DNA of 64,000 nucleotides, taken from the NCBI GenBank assembly GCA_965224215.1, contig CBDCYS010000067.1, positions 62,001 through 126,000 on the forward strand, given 5' to 3'. The notes beneath the pieces were generated by a model. That model searched no databases. It was not told the origin of the DNA and worked only from the letters and a program-made list of their open reading frames with translations. Source of the stretch: CBDCYS01 sp965224215 (GTDB taxonomy: Bacteria; Acidobacteriota; Terriglobia; Bryobacterales; UBA6623). Positions 16,997-26,259 of the stretch are shown in pieces. The translations under genes and the position numbers were made by a program. Numbering within the stretch: position 1 is the first letter of the stretch; every line of letters starts with the position of its first letter.

Positions 16997-17710
16997 ATGC
17001 CCGCCTCCGAGGTGTTCGTCGATCTGTATGAAGTGCTCCAAATCAGCCCATCTGCTGATTTAGAGACGATTCAGCGCGTCTATCGCCTGCTTGCTCTTCG
17101 CTACCATCCGGACAACAGGGAAACTGGCAACTCGAAAGAGTTCGAGCTTGTTCTGAAGTCCTATCGCATCCTCAGCGATCCGGAGACGCGGGCGTCTTAC
17201 GACTCCGAGTACTATCAACGCCAGAAGCTGAGGTGGAAGATTTTCGACCAGGGTGGGGCCCTGACAGCTCGGGAGACCGAGCAGAGGCAGCGCGATGGAG
17301 TGCTGCCGTTGCTTTACGCCAAACGGTTGCAGGAGACTCACAAACCGGGAATGAACCTCCGTGAGATGGAGAATCTGCTTGCCTGCGCCCGCGAGCACCT
17401 CGAGTTCAGCATGTGGTACCTCCGAGAAAAAGGCCTCATCCAGGCCGGCGACAATGGGCTATTTTGGATCACAGCGCTGGGCGTTGACAAATGCAATGAG
17501 TCGGACGTTTCCCAGCCAATGGAAGATCGCCTTCTGACCGCCGCCGAAGAACTTACCACCGGCCAGGCGGCCAGTTCGCGGCCATCCCGGCCCGAACCCA
17601 AAGCGCCTCTCCCCCAGGTCCGGCACAAGCCGATGTCAAATGGAGCGCTGTTGAGCAAGCTCTCCGCCTCGGCCGTCGATTACCGCCGGCCCGAGCCGGT
17701 GAAGTCCTGA
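16997..17710 (+). CDS. J-domain (DnaJ-like) protein
   Basis: 237 residues. An N-terminal J-domain covers about residues 6-70: LYEVLQISPSADLETIQRVYR, the diagnostic HPD in LRYHPDN, and SDPETRASYDSEY. No Gly/Phe or zinc-finger region follows, so it is a type III J-protein. The middle part (LREMENLLACAREHLEFSMWYLREKGLI...ITALGVDKC) looks like a winged-helix segment, so it may recruit an Hsp70 to a DNA- or protein-bound target; that is inference. Pro-rich C-terminal tail. Confidence 0.88.
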   Translation: MPASEVFVDLYEVLQISPSADLETIQRVYRLLALRYHPDNRETGNSKEFELVLKSYRILSDPETRASYDSEYYQRQKLRWKIFDQGGALTARETEQRQRDGVLPLLYAKRLQETHKPGMNLREMENLLACAREHLEFSMWYLREKGLIQAGDNGLFWITALGVDKCNESDVSQPMEDRLLTAAEELTTGQAASSRPSRPEPKAPLPQVRHKPMSNGALLSKLSASAVDYRRPEPVKS

Positions 17711-17958
17711 GTTAGCCAACCGCAGATTGGCGAGATCCCCTAAGCCCATTAGCCCGTTTCCATGCGCCGCAACGGTGCGCCGATTCCCAGCCATCAGCTC
17801 GTTTCCCGAATCGCATCGGACGAGCAGACCCTACCGGGGTTGAAATTGGAACCGTTGGATGCTATTGTGCTCGTTTCCTCTGTCGTGATCAGAACGGCGG
17901 GAGGATCGATGTCTTGCAACGATGTTTCACAGCGATGTCTCACGGCGATATCTGGAAA

Positions 17959-18989
17959 GATGGGTATACGGTTGACTCAGGTAGCCCCAATATCTTGTGG
18001 TTTGGGGATTTTCTTGGGTTCTGTAACCGGGTGAACAATCATCTTGTAAGTCGCGGGATCCACGGCTACCGCCTGCTGGACGAGCCGATAGAAGAGTTTG
18101 CCGCGGCTTTTGGATTTGCGGCGGTTGAAACGGAAGGTGAACTCGTCCAGGTAGTAGTCCAGATGTTTGTGGCTCACGGCGCCCTGATGGGTGCCCAGCA
18201 GCCAGCGCTTGAGCAGTGACATCACGCGGTGGACGCGGGGCATCAATTCCGACGCGGACTGCTCCTGCCTGCTGACAACTGTGACCTGATGGACGTAGTC
18301 TTCCTTTTTCAACCCGGAGTAACCGGGCCAGCCGTCGGTATGCACCACGCTGCCCGGCTCGATGCACTCCTCCACGAAAGGCAACAGGCTCTCGCCCGAG
18401 GCATCCTCGATTCTCTTCATGCGAATCCGGCCGATACCCCGCCCATCCTCTTGAGCGGCCACTGCGATCAATGCTTTGTTTTTCAGGTTTCGGCCCCGCA
18501 GGCCCTCTTCGAGCCCGCCCCAGTAGCTTTCATCGACTTCCACCGTCCCGGCCAGCAAATCCCGTCCCGGCCGCACCATCGCGCGCCGCATTTTGTGCAG
18601 CCAGGTCCAAGCCGTTTCGTACCTGTTGAGCCCCAACACTCTTTGAAGTCCCAAAGCGCTGGCTCCGGTCTTTTGGGTGGTGACCCACCACATCGCACGA
18701 AACCACAACGGCAAAGGGCTGCGCGTGTCCTGAAAGATGGTCCCGGCGGTCACCGAGGTTTGGCGCCCACACGCAGCGCACTGCAGCAGCACTTTTCGCA
18801 AAGGCCACGACTTTCCACAACCGCAACCCGGACAGCGGAAACCGTCCGGCCAGCGCAGCCGGAACAGATACTCCCGGCAGGCCTCCTCACTGCTAAAACG
18901 GGCCTCGAACTCTGGCAGGTTCTGAGGGTAATCTTCCATCTGCCGGCATACTACATCTTGGGGCTACCTGAGTCAACCGGATACCCACC
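17959..18989 (-). mobile_element. IS1595-family insertion sequence, copy C
   Basis: 1031 bp, opposite orientation to copies A and B. Perfect 8-bp duplication TCTGGAAA (17951-17958 and 18990-18997). Lies between the J-domain gene and the aquaporin gene, only 29 bases upstream of the aquaporin ATG, so it has replaced that gene's upstream promoter context. The end nearer 17.96 kb shows the GTATACCC-type change also seen in copy B. Confidence 0.95.
17977..18939 (-). CDS. IS1595-family (ISXO2-like) transposase, copy C
   Basis: 320 residues, intact; zinc ribbon and DDE blocks as in copy A with only a few substitutions (for example KKEDYVHQ for KKEGYVHQ). Reads away from the aquaporin gene. Could supply transposase for the defective copy. 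Confidence 0.95.
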   Translation of the reverse strand: MEDYPQNLPEFEARFSSEEACREYLFRLRWPDGFRCPGCGCGKSWPLRKVLLQCAACGRQTSVTAGTIFQDTRSPLPLWFRAMWWVTTQKTGASALGLQRVLGLNRYETAWTWLHKMRRAMVRPGRDLLAGTVEVDESYWGGLEEGLRGRNLKNKALIAVAAQEDGRGIGRIRMKRIEDASGESLLPFVEECIEPGSVVHTDGWPGYSGLKKEDYVHQVTVVSRQEQSASELMPRVHRVMSLLKRWLLGTHQGAVSHKHLDYYLDEFTFRFNRRKSKSRGKLFYRLVQQAVAVDPATYKMIVHPVTEPKKIPKPQDIGAT

Positions 18990-19018
18990 TCTGGAAAAAT
19001 AAGGGAGAGTGACCTAGC

Positions 19019-19667
19019 ATGAACGGCAGAGCACTGACAGCGGAATTCGTTGGAACCTTTACACTCATCTTCATCGGGGCCGGCGCGGGGACCATTAGCG
19101 GCAGCCTTGTGGCCGTCGCATTCGCGCACGGCTTGGTCGTGCTCGGGCTGGCTTACGCCTACGGACACATATCCGGCACCCACATCAATCCGGCGGTCAC
19201 GATTGGACTGCTCGTTGGCGGGCAGATCGAAAATCGGAGCAGCCATCGGCTACATCGTCGCGCAGTTAGCCGGGGGGGTTGCGGGTGCCGCGGCACTGGC
19301 GTTTGCATTGGGCGACAAGGCGGGGGCACTTGGCGCGACCATGCCGGCCGACGGAATCGGGACCGGGCAACTGTTCTTTATCGAAACCTTCCTGACGTTC
19401 CTGCTAGTGAACACGATCTACCACACAGCGGTCGGCGGTAAAGCCGGCAACATGGCTCCGGTCGCCATTGGGATGACTCTGGTGTTCTGCATCCTCATGG
19501 GCGGACCGCTGACGGGAGCGTCTCTTAACCCGGCACGCTCGTTAGGTCCGGCGCTGTTCTCCAACGCTCCCGGCGCCATGTCCAGTTTGTGGGTCTACTT
19601 CACGGCCTGCCCATTGGGCGGAATCCTGGCCGCTCTGCTCTACCGCTTCTTGAAAGATCCAGAATAG
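19019..19667 (+). pseudogene. aquaporin (MIP family), single frameshift
   Basis: MIP-family channel for water or small solutes in the inner membrane. The first frame gives MNGRALTAEFVGTFTLIF...SGTHINPAVTIGLLVGGQIE with the first NPA box; the second frame resumes with IGAAIGYIVAQLAGG and carries the second box SLNPARSLGPALF, ending at 19667. One extra base in the A4 tract near 19231-19234 explains the break. Both NPA motifs and six membrane helices are otherwise preserved, so a sequencing error or a very recent mutation is possible. The IS upstream adds to the likelihood of loss. Confidence 0.85.
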
Positions 19668-19881
19668 ATCCCGAACAGAAGCAGTAGCCGGCGTTCTCCC
19701 CGGCCGCTCTCCTGGGAGATGGCCTCTCGGGGAGATGGCCCATGTCGGCGTGGCGCACGTCTCCACACGTGCCGTGTCGCCATCTTGGCGACATGTCTTG
19801 TCGGCGCGACAACCAGCGGCACACGCCGGTAATTCAGGCCGCCGGCAATCTAGCCCGACCGTGCCCCACACCGCCGCTACT

Positions 19882-20928
19882 TCAGCCCGACGGTGCATCG
19901 GTCACGCCGTACTTCTTGGCTGTCCCGACGATGTCTTCCCACGTCGCCTCATGAATCGGGATGCCTTCCTTCTCGCGGTGCAGCTGTGTCCGCTCTTCGG
20001 GCTCGCCGGGCGCGAGAATCTCGGAAAACCCGGGCGCAAGGCGGCTGCTCTTTACGTATTCGACCAAATTGTCCACGTCTTGCCCGAAAGCCTCGGCTCC
20101 CCGCACGCGCTCGATATCGACCAGTATCAGCAAAAAGCTGTTGCCGACCCGGTTGTCACCTGGACGGCTGCATCCGCCCCCCGAGAGCGCTCCCGCGAGA
20201 ATGTCGCCGATTAGGCCGAGCCCATACCCCTTGTGCTCCGCGATGGGCAACAAAGCGCCCTGCGGCGGGCCATAGAATGCATTGGCGTCCGTCGTAGGGT
20301 TTCCGTCGGCGTCGATGATGCTGCCTTCCGGCACGGGCTGATCCGCCGTTTGCATGTTGTGAATCTTACCCTCGGCGATTTTGCAAGTGGAAACATCGAC
20401 AATGATCGGGCCCGCGCCCCGTCTCGGGACAGCGATAGCGATAGGATTGGCCGACAACCGGCGCTCGATGCCTCCGAACGGGGCCACCAGTTTGCCGCCG
20501 CCATGAGTGTTGATGAACATGATGCCCACCATGCCTTCGCGGGCCGCCATGGCCGGGTAGTCACCCAAGCGGCCCATGTGACAAAAATTGCGTCCAGAAA
20601 CAGTGACCGACCCTGTTTTGCGCGCCTTGCCAATGGCGATGCGCGTGGCTTCCTGCCCCATGACCTGACCGAAGCCCCAGCCCCCGTCGAATACGGCCAG
20701 CGATTCGGTTTCGGTGACGACCTGCAGCTTTGCACCAGGGGTCATCAGCCCCTGCTCCATCCAGCGGATGTAGTAGGGAGCTCGCATGACGCCGTGAGAA
20801 TCGTGTCCCGCGAGGTTGGCGTCCACCAGGGCGTCAGAGACGATTCGCCCCTCTTCGGGAAGCGCCCCGGCCGCGGTGAAGGTATCGGCGATGAATTTTC
20901 GGAGTTCGGTTGATTGGATGATCGGCAT
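19882..20928 (-). CDS. Ldh-family oxidoreductase (malate/L-lactate/ureidoglycolate dehydrogenase type)
   Basis: 348 residues from ATG 20928. Features of the Ldh_2 family: ANLAGHDSHGVMR near the N-terminus (catalytic His), FDGGWGFGQV, NFCHMGRLGDY, NTHGGGKLVAPFGG and SANPIAIAVP, with VDVSTCKIAEGKI further on. These NAD(P)-dependent enzymes reduce 2-oxoacids or oxidise hydroxyacids in the cytoplasm; the exact substrate varies and is not resolved. Genes on either side are unrelated. Confidence 0.9.
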   Translation of the reverse strand: MPIIQSTELRKFIADTFTAAGALPEEGRIVSDALVDANLAGHDSHGVMRAPYYIRWMEQGLMTPGAKLQVVTETESLAVFDGGWGFGQVMGQEATRIAIGKARKTGSVTVSGRNFCHMGRLGDYPAMAAREGMVGIMFINTHGGGKLVAPFGGIERRLSANPIAIAVPRRGAGPIIVDVSTCKIAEGKIHNMQTADQPVPEGSIIDADGNPTTDANAFYGPPQGALLPIAEHKGYGLGLIGDILAGALSGGGCSRPGDNRVGNSFLLILVDIERVRGAEAFGQDVDNLVEYVKSSRLAPGFSEILAPGEPEERTQLHREKEGIPIHEATWEDIVGTAKKYGVTDAPSG

Positions 20929-21945
20929 GAAGTTCAAGTCCTGTTCGTCAGTCCTGTTGGTGGGTCTCTTCGGAATCTCGCGGCCACCCAGCGGACTGGT
21001 GACCCTGTTCCTATTCTTGAAATTGTACGTGCTTGGAGGAGACCGCCGCGCTGGGTGGGCTGAGCGACATCGATGTGGGGACGTCCTGGAGTAATTGCCC
21101 TAGAGTTGCTGCCCGGGCGAAAACGGAGGCTGTTGACCTCTTTCTCGGCGAGTTTCGTGTCTTTTGCGACTACTATATACGCTAACTGTCGACCCCTGGC
21201 GCCTTGCTGGAGGCTTCGAAGAAGTTCGTAAGTTCTTTTATTTCAGTGAACCCGCAATCTCGATTGCTGAATTTGGCAGATATTGTCATGAAAAAGCGTT
21301 TTTTGCTTCTTCCTGAACCAACTCAGCTTTTCATTTCTTTCGTGAACGGCCTTCCTTGAACGGGCATTTGTGACGGCGCAGTGAATGGTCGCTTGACGGT
21401 CGATCACTTCACCACTCTCAGCATAGCGGAGCATTCGCGTTTGTCAAGTCTCGAGCGGGCGTATTTGTTGATAACACAGGGATTAGGGCTATCACATATC
21501 CGTGACTGGAAGTTTAGGGTGTTGGAAATTTGGGGAGATAGGGAGGTCCGCAGGCGTGGCTCTGACTGGGGGAGCCGGTGTGGGGACTGCGGTTGCTGGT
21601 CCCAATACCGTCTCATTAGCATTTCCGCGCGGACAGTCTTTATTGCATGCCGTGTGGTCTTGTTTCCGACTTCGTTGAACGCCTGCGGTCAGTCGCTCTC
21701 CGCCGGGGACGAGTGGGTCCCTTCAGCTCTTACGCCCCTTGTTGGGGCTTGGCCTTGCGGGGGGCTGCGATCCTACGCCGCTTCGCGGCTTGACGGCTCA
21801 ACCGGCCAACCGGCCAACCGCTGTAACCTCGAAAGCTTCCAGCGAACGGTATCGTGGCTAGGCCGCATCATTGTCGCGCACACCGGTCGCGCACACCGCT
21901 GGATAAGCGAATGCACCCGGCGAAAAAGCAGGCTAAGAGGGCCGG
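20929..21945. other. long region without a supported gene
   Basis: About 1 kb between the Ldh gene and coxIV. An AT-richer patch at 21.2-21.5 kb and a GC-rich patch with CAACCGGCCAACCGGCCAACCG at 21.80 kb (a short tandem CCGGCCAA repeat) stand out. Frames here lack any recognisable protein pattern. It may be the remains of decayed genes. Confidence 0.4.
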
Positions 21946-22374
21946 TTAGTGAATCGTGGCGGACTCAGCCGCAGGCACTGCCGAGACAGGCTCTTCTTCC
22001 GCGGCGCCGTCTACTGGGGTGCCTTCTTCCGCGGGGACAATCGCTGGGGTGAAGGCCGTGCGGGTGTCCACTTCGACGCGGGTGGTGTTGTCCATGAAGG
22101 TGAAGGTCAGCATGATGCCCAGAAAGCAGAGGCCTACCACGAAAATGGTCGCGTTCAAGGGTTTGTCCCAGCGCAGGTGCATGAAATACAGCGCGATGAG
22201 CGAAGCCTTCGCCGAGGCGATGATCATGGCGATGACGAGATTGGTTGAGGATGAGCCGAAATCGACTCCAGCAGTGGCTACCGTAACGGCCGTGAGGACG
22301 AGCAAGGCTCCTAGGATGACCAAGTAGAGCTTGGGGCCGGTGTGGGGGTGGTGGGCTTGGGTATCCGGTGTCAT
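21946..22374 (-). CDS. coxD: cytochrome c oxidase subunit IV family protein
   Basis: 142 residues: three membrane segments (YLVILGALLVLTAVTVATAG, NLVIAMIIASAKASLIALYFMHL, FVVGLCFLGIMLTFTF) with KASLIALYFMHLRWD, the hallmark of the prokaryotic COX4/CtaF family, followed by a Glu/Ala-rich tail. Small accessory subunit of an aa3-type oxidase in the inner membrane. Last gene of the respiratory operon, 46 bases after coxIII. Confidence 0.92.
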   Translation of the reverse strand: MTPDTQAHHPHTGPKLYLVILGALLVLTAVTVATAGVDFGSSSTNLVIAMIIASAKASLIALYFMHLRWDKPLNATIFVVGLCFLGIMLTFTFMDNTTRVEVDTRTAFTPAIVPAEEGTPVDGAAEEEPVSAVPAAESATIH

Positions 22375-22420
22375 GAGTTTTGCTCGTTATGCGATTTCTA
22401 TTTTTCTAGCCCGCTTTCGT

Positions 22421-23116
22421 CTAACCCACCAGGTAGAGCAAGGGGAACAGATAAATCCAGATCAAGTCGACCAGGTGCCAGTAGAGGCCGACCAGATCGA
22501 CGGGAGTGAAATACCTGGCCGAAAAATCTCCCCGGAAGGTTCGCCGCCGCAGCCAACCCATGGCGATCATGCCGAGTACGATGTGGATACCGTGGAGGCC
22601 GGTCATCATGAAATAGAAACTGAAAAAGATGTGCTGGTTGGCGGCTGTCCCGCCTTCAAACGCGTAAAAGGAACCCGGCAGCAAACCGTCGTGAAACTTG
22701 TGGGCGTACTCGAAATACTTGACCACAAGAAAGCCCCCGGCCAGAACCAAAGTGACCGAAAGATAAACGATCAGAGCCTTTCTCTTGCCGACCTGAGCGG
22801 CCCAAACCGCCATCACCATCGTAAAGCTGCTCAACAGCAGCACGCGCGTGTTGAATGCGCCGAGCGTGCGGTCCAGGTGATGATGAGCCTCAACGAAAGC
22901 TTCCGGGTGCATCGACTGCAAGATGCCGTAGGCCACGAACAGCCCGCCAAATAGCAGCAGCTCCGTCACTAGGAACAGCCACATACCGATCTTCGAGGCG
23001 TCGAACTGCTGTTCGGCGTTAGTGAAGTGATGCTGCAAGAACGGCTCGTGAGCCGGTGCATGATTCAGAGCGGCTCTAGCCCCAATACTCTTCACTTCAG
23101 AACATTTCTGTGGCAT
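22421..23116 (-). CDS. coxC: cytochrome c oxidase subunit III, 5' end replaced by IS sequence
   Basis: Seven-helix heme-copper oxidase subunit III: HEPFLQHHFTNAEQQFDASKIGMWLFLVTELLLFGGLF, then helices ending in FMMTGLHGIHIVLGM and VDLVGLYWHLVDLIWIYLFPLLYLVG. The IS cuts at codon 3; the native start was probably ATG 24411 (MRARAAL...). The IS end offers an in-frame ATG at 23116 (MPQKCSEVKSIGARAAL...), so a 231-residue protein with a 12-residue foreign leader is possible, though no Shine-Dalgarno is seen before it. All core residues are intact. Confidence 0.88.
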   Translation of the reverse strand: MPQKCSEVKSIGARAALNHAPAHEPFLQHHFTNAEQQFDASKIGMWLFLVTELLLFGGLFVAYGILQSMHPEAFVEAHHHLDRTLGAFNTRVLLLSSFTMVMAVWAAQVGKRKALIVYLSVTLVLAGGFLVVKYFEYAHKFHDGLLPGSFYAFEGGTAANQHIFFSFYFMMTGLHGIHIVLGMIAMGWLRRRTFRGDFSARYFTPVDLVGLYWHLVDLIWIYLFPLLYLVG

Positions 23117-24400
23117 ACTGTTTCGGAGAACAGGAGGTCTCAGATGGCACGAACGAGAGCAGCACTGCCGCCCGGCAGTCGCATTACCGACTACATCAGC
23201 TTGGGCGTGATCGCGCACTGGTTCCCGCGTCACGCGGTCGATCGCGTCTTGCGAGACTGCGGCCGGGCCTCGCGGCGACAACGCGACTTGCCGGCACCTG
23301 TCATGGTCTACTACGTCATCGCCCTGGCGCGGTATATGCAGTCGTCCTACCGCGAGGGGCTGCGTTGCCTGCTGGAAGGATTGCAGTGGCTGCAGGATCC
23401 CGCTGCGCCGCTCAAAGTGGCGGGCGATTCGGGGATCTCGCAAGGCCGTTCGCGATTGGGGGTCGAGCCGGTCGAGCAGTTGCACGACGAGTTGGTGCGA
23501 CCGTTGGCGACGAAAAAGACGTGCGGATTGTTTTATCGGGAATGGCGTTTGGTTTCGCTCGACGGTTCGACGCTCGATGTCGCCGATCAGGCCGCCAACC
23601 GCACGGCGTTCGGCTATCCGGGCGCCTCGCGGGGAGCCAGCGCGTTCCCGCAACTGCGCTTCGTCTCGTTGCTGGAGAACGGCACGCACGCGAGACGGGC
23701 GCGCACCTGCTGTGGCGAGCCAAGAAACATCTGCGCTTGGACGTGCTCGAGCGCTTCGCCGATGGCTCCTACCGCAGCGCGATCTACGCCTCGGAAGCCG
23801 ACCGGCGCAAGCGCCGGCGGCCGCTCGCTGTGCGCGTCATCGAGTATCAGTTCGAGGGCATTGACGACGCCGAGGAGTTCTATCGACTGCTGACGACGAT
23901 TCTCGATCCCGCGCAAGCGCCGGCGGTGGAGTTGGCGGCGCTGTACTCGGAACGCTGGGAGATTGAGGGGGCGCTCGACGAACTCAAGACGCATCTGCGC
24001 GGCGCGCGGATCGTGCTGCGCAGCAAGACGCCGGAGTTGGTGCGGCAAGAGTTCTACGGATTACTGATGGCGCATTTCGCGATCCGCAGGTTGATGCACG
24101 AGGCGGCGCTGCGCGCCGACGAAGATCCGGATCGATTATCGTACCTGCATGCGGTGCGGGTCGTACGACGCAAGCTGTCCCGCGCGGTCGCGATCCCCCC
24201 CTCGGGACAAGGAAGCGTTTGATGAGGCGGTCTTGAGGGAACTCCTGGACGAGCGCGTGCACTCGAGCCGGGGGATGCGACGTCCGCGCAGCGTCAAGCG
24301 CAAGATGAGCAGCTACAAACTGCGACCACCTGGCGCGCTGTCCCGTGAGCGGACTGACTTCGCATCCTGCGTCAGGATGCTTAAGTGAAGAGTATTCGCG
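23083..24400 (+). mobile_element. degenerate IS4-like insertion sequence
   Basis: About 1.32 kb with terminal repeats AATACTCTTCACTT(C/A)AG at both ends (23084 onward and, reverse-complemented, ending near 24396). Flanked by CTAGCCC (23076-23082 and 24401-24407), shorter than the usual IS4 duplication, so the outer bases may have diverged. Its transposase gene is broken and shortened, so it is probably dead. It lies in the first codons of coxIII. Confidence 0.8.
23144..24388 (+). pseudogene. IS4-family transposase, frameshifted and internally deleted
   Basis: ATG 23144 follows a strong AGGAGG. The N-terminal domain and VSLDGSTLDVADQ (first Asp) read in one frame to LLENGTH near 23690; the frame then shifts to GAHLLWRAKKHLRLD, with about 45 residues of the usual intervening region missing (including the second Asp block). 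The YSERWEIEGALDELK signature (Y-R-E-K region) is present near 23945-23990. Another shift near 24205 is needed for the C-terminus ending SVKRKMSSYKLR. Confidence 0.85.
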
Positions 24401-24410
24401 CTAGCCCGCA

Positions 24411-24577
24411 TTTCTCACCACCTGACGGCCGAAGCACGCGATAAGCCCGCCATTGCTTCGTCGCGCTTGCTCACCGTGCTCACCGTACTGTCTGAGTACG
24501 CCTGCGCGCGTTGAGCGGTGCGCGCCTCGTACTGACGGGCTTCTCACGTACTTCGCCTCGTCACCTGGTGAGAAAAG
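24411..24577. repeat. large imperfect palindrome between coxI and coxIII
   Basis: Arms beginning TTTCTCACCACCTGACG (24411-24427) and ending CGTCACCTGGTGAGAAAA (24559-24576) pair over roughly 40 bases with interruptions; AAGCCCG (about 24441) and CGGGCTT (about 24536) also match. The transcript would form a long hairpin directly upstream of the coxIII start. It may be a processing or attenuation structure, or a non-autonomous mobile palindrome. Confidence 0.6.
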
Positions 24578-24591
24578 CGGACTCGATTCGC

Positions 24592-26259
24592 TCATATGCG
24601 GCGCTCCCGTGGGTAGAAGTCATAGGGGCCATGGGTCACGGCCGGTGTGTGATGGAAGTTGTGCGCGATCGGCGGCGATGAAGTCTCCTCCCAATCGAGC
24701 GTCCGCGCTCCCCAGGGATTGCCCGGTGCATCAGCTTTCATCTTCCGCAGCGAAGCAATCAAGTACGTCAGCATCACCAAAAAGCCCGCCAGCACGAACC
24801 ACGACCCGACCGTCGAAAACACATGCATCGGCTGGAACTCCTCGAGGTAGTTGTAGTAGCGCCGCGGCATTCCCCGGGCGCCCATCAGAAACTGCGTCAA
24901 GAAGGTCGCGTTGAATCCCACGAAGATCAGCCCGCAGGCAATCGCCGCCCATTTTTCCGAATACATGCGGCCGAACATCTTGGGCCACCAGTAGTGCAAG
25001 CCGGCGATAAACGCCATCAGTGATCCGCCCATCATCACGTAGTGAAAATGCGCCACGACGAAGTAGGTGTCGTGCAGATGAACGTCCACCGCGAGCGATC
25101 CCAAGAACAACCCGGTCAGGCCGCCAATGGCAAACAGCAGCAGAAACGAAATGGCGTAAAGCATTGGCGCTTCAAACGAAATCGACCCCCGGTACATCGT
25201 CGCCAGCCAATTGAAGACCTTGATGCCCGACGGAATCGCCACCAAGAAAGTGATGAACGAGAAGACGGTCGCCGCCAGCGACGACTGCCCGCTGACGAAC
25301 ATGTGGTGCCCCCAAACGATGAAGCCCACCCCGGCAATCGCCATGCTCGAGAAAGCAATCGCCTTGTATCCAAAAATCGTCTTTCTCGAAAAGACCGGTA
25401 TGACCTCGCTCATGATCGCCATCGCCGGCAAAATCATGATGTAGACAACCGGGTGCGAGTAGAACCAGAAAAAGTGCTGGAAGAGCACCGGGTCTCCGCC
25501 CAGGGCCGGGTCGAAAACTCCGACGTTCAAGACCTTCTCCATCAGCAGAAGCAACAGCGTGATTCCCAACACCGGCGTCGCCAGCACCTGGATCAGGCTG
25601 GTCGCATACATGCCCCAAACAAAGAGCGGCATCTTGAACCAGCTCAGTCCCGGGGCGCGCAGTTTGTGAATCGTCGCAATGAAATTCAAACCGGTGAAGA
25701 TCGACGAGAAGCCGACGATGAAGGCTCCTATGAGAACCAGCCCCACACCGTCGCTGGTCTCGGTGCTGTAGGGCGTGTAAAGCGTCCAGCCGGTGTCGAT
25801 GCCACCGAAAATCAGCGACGCCATCATGACGAGCGCGCCGACGATGTAGCAGTACCAACTAGCCAGGTTCATGCGCGGAAAGGCAACGTCCTTGGCGCCC
25901 AGCATCAGGGGTAAGACGAAATTCCCCAGGGTCGCCGGGATCGACGGCACCAAGACCAGAAACGTCATGATCGCGCCGTGCAGCGTGAACGCCTTGTTGT
26001 AAGTGTCGGCGCTCATGATGGTTCGTTCGGGAGTGAGCAACTCGATCCGAAGGACAATCGCGGCCATCCCCCCCAGGAAGAACATGAACAGGATCGAGAT
26101 GATGTAAAGCACCCCGATGCGCTTGTGGTCGACCGTCGTCAGCCAGGACCACAGGCCGCGCTCGGCATTCAGATAGTTCAGCTCGGAATCGGGCGGCTCG
26201 CGGCGCAAGGCTTCGGCCATCAAGCGCAGATCCGGCGTTTCTAGAGTCGTGTTCCCCAT
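24592..26259 (-). CDS. coxA: cytochrome c oxidase subunit I
   Basis: 555 residues from ATG 26259, overlapping the coxII stop (ATGA). Twelve-helix catalytic subunit of an aa3-type (type A) oxidase. Visible are HGAIMTFLVL (low-spin heme ligand His), WFYSHPVVYIMILP with the CuB His and cross-linked Tyr, VWGHHMFVSG (two CuB His), HDTYFVVAHFHYVMMGG (heme His pair) and the C-terminal region with YYNYLEEFQPMHVF. All ligands seem present. Reduces O2 to water with proton pumping. Confidence 0.97.
   Translation of the reverse strand: MGNTTLETPDLRLMAEALRREPPDSELNYLNAERGLWSWLTTVDHKRIGVLYIISILFMFFLGGMAAIVLRIELLTPERTIMSADTYNKAFTLHGAIMTFLVLVPSIPATLGNFVLPLMLGAKDVAFPRMNLASWYCYIVGALVMMASLIFGGIDTGWTLYTPYSTETSDGVGLVLIGAFIVGFSSIFTGLNFIATIHKLRAPGLSWFKMPLFVWGMYATSLIQVLATPVLGITLLLLLMEKVLNVGVFDPALGGDPVLFQHFFWFYSHPVVYIMILPAMAIMSEVIPVFSRKTIFGYKAIAFSSMAIAGVGFIVWGHHMFVSGQSSLAATVFSFITFLVAIPSGIKVFNWLATMYRGSISFEAPMLYAISFLLLFAIGGLTGLFLGSLAVDVHLHDTYFVVAHFHYVMMGGSLMAFIAGLHYWWPKMFGRMYSEKWAAIACGLIFVGFNATFLTQFLMGARGMPRRYYNYLEEFQPMHVFSTVGSWFVLAGFLVMLTYLIASLRKMKADAPGNPWGARTLDWEETSSPPIAHNFHHTPAVTHGPYDFYPRERRI

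Noticed and set aside
22421..23689. A 422-residue protein made of IS sequence fused to coxIII
   Set aside because: The upstream half is antisense IS4-like transposase sequence; only the part from ATG 23116 is a reasonable translation product.
25042..25914. 290-residue plus-strand frame over coxI
   Set aside because: Antisense of coxI, very rich in Arg/Gln/His, no domain.
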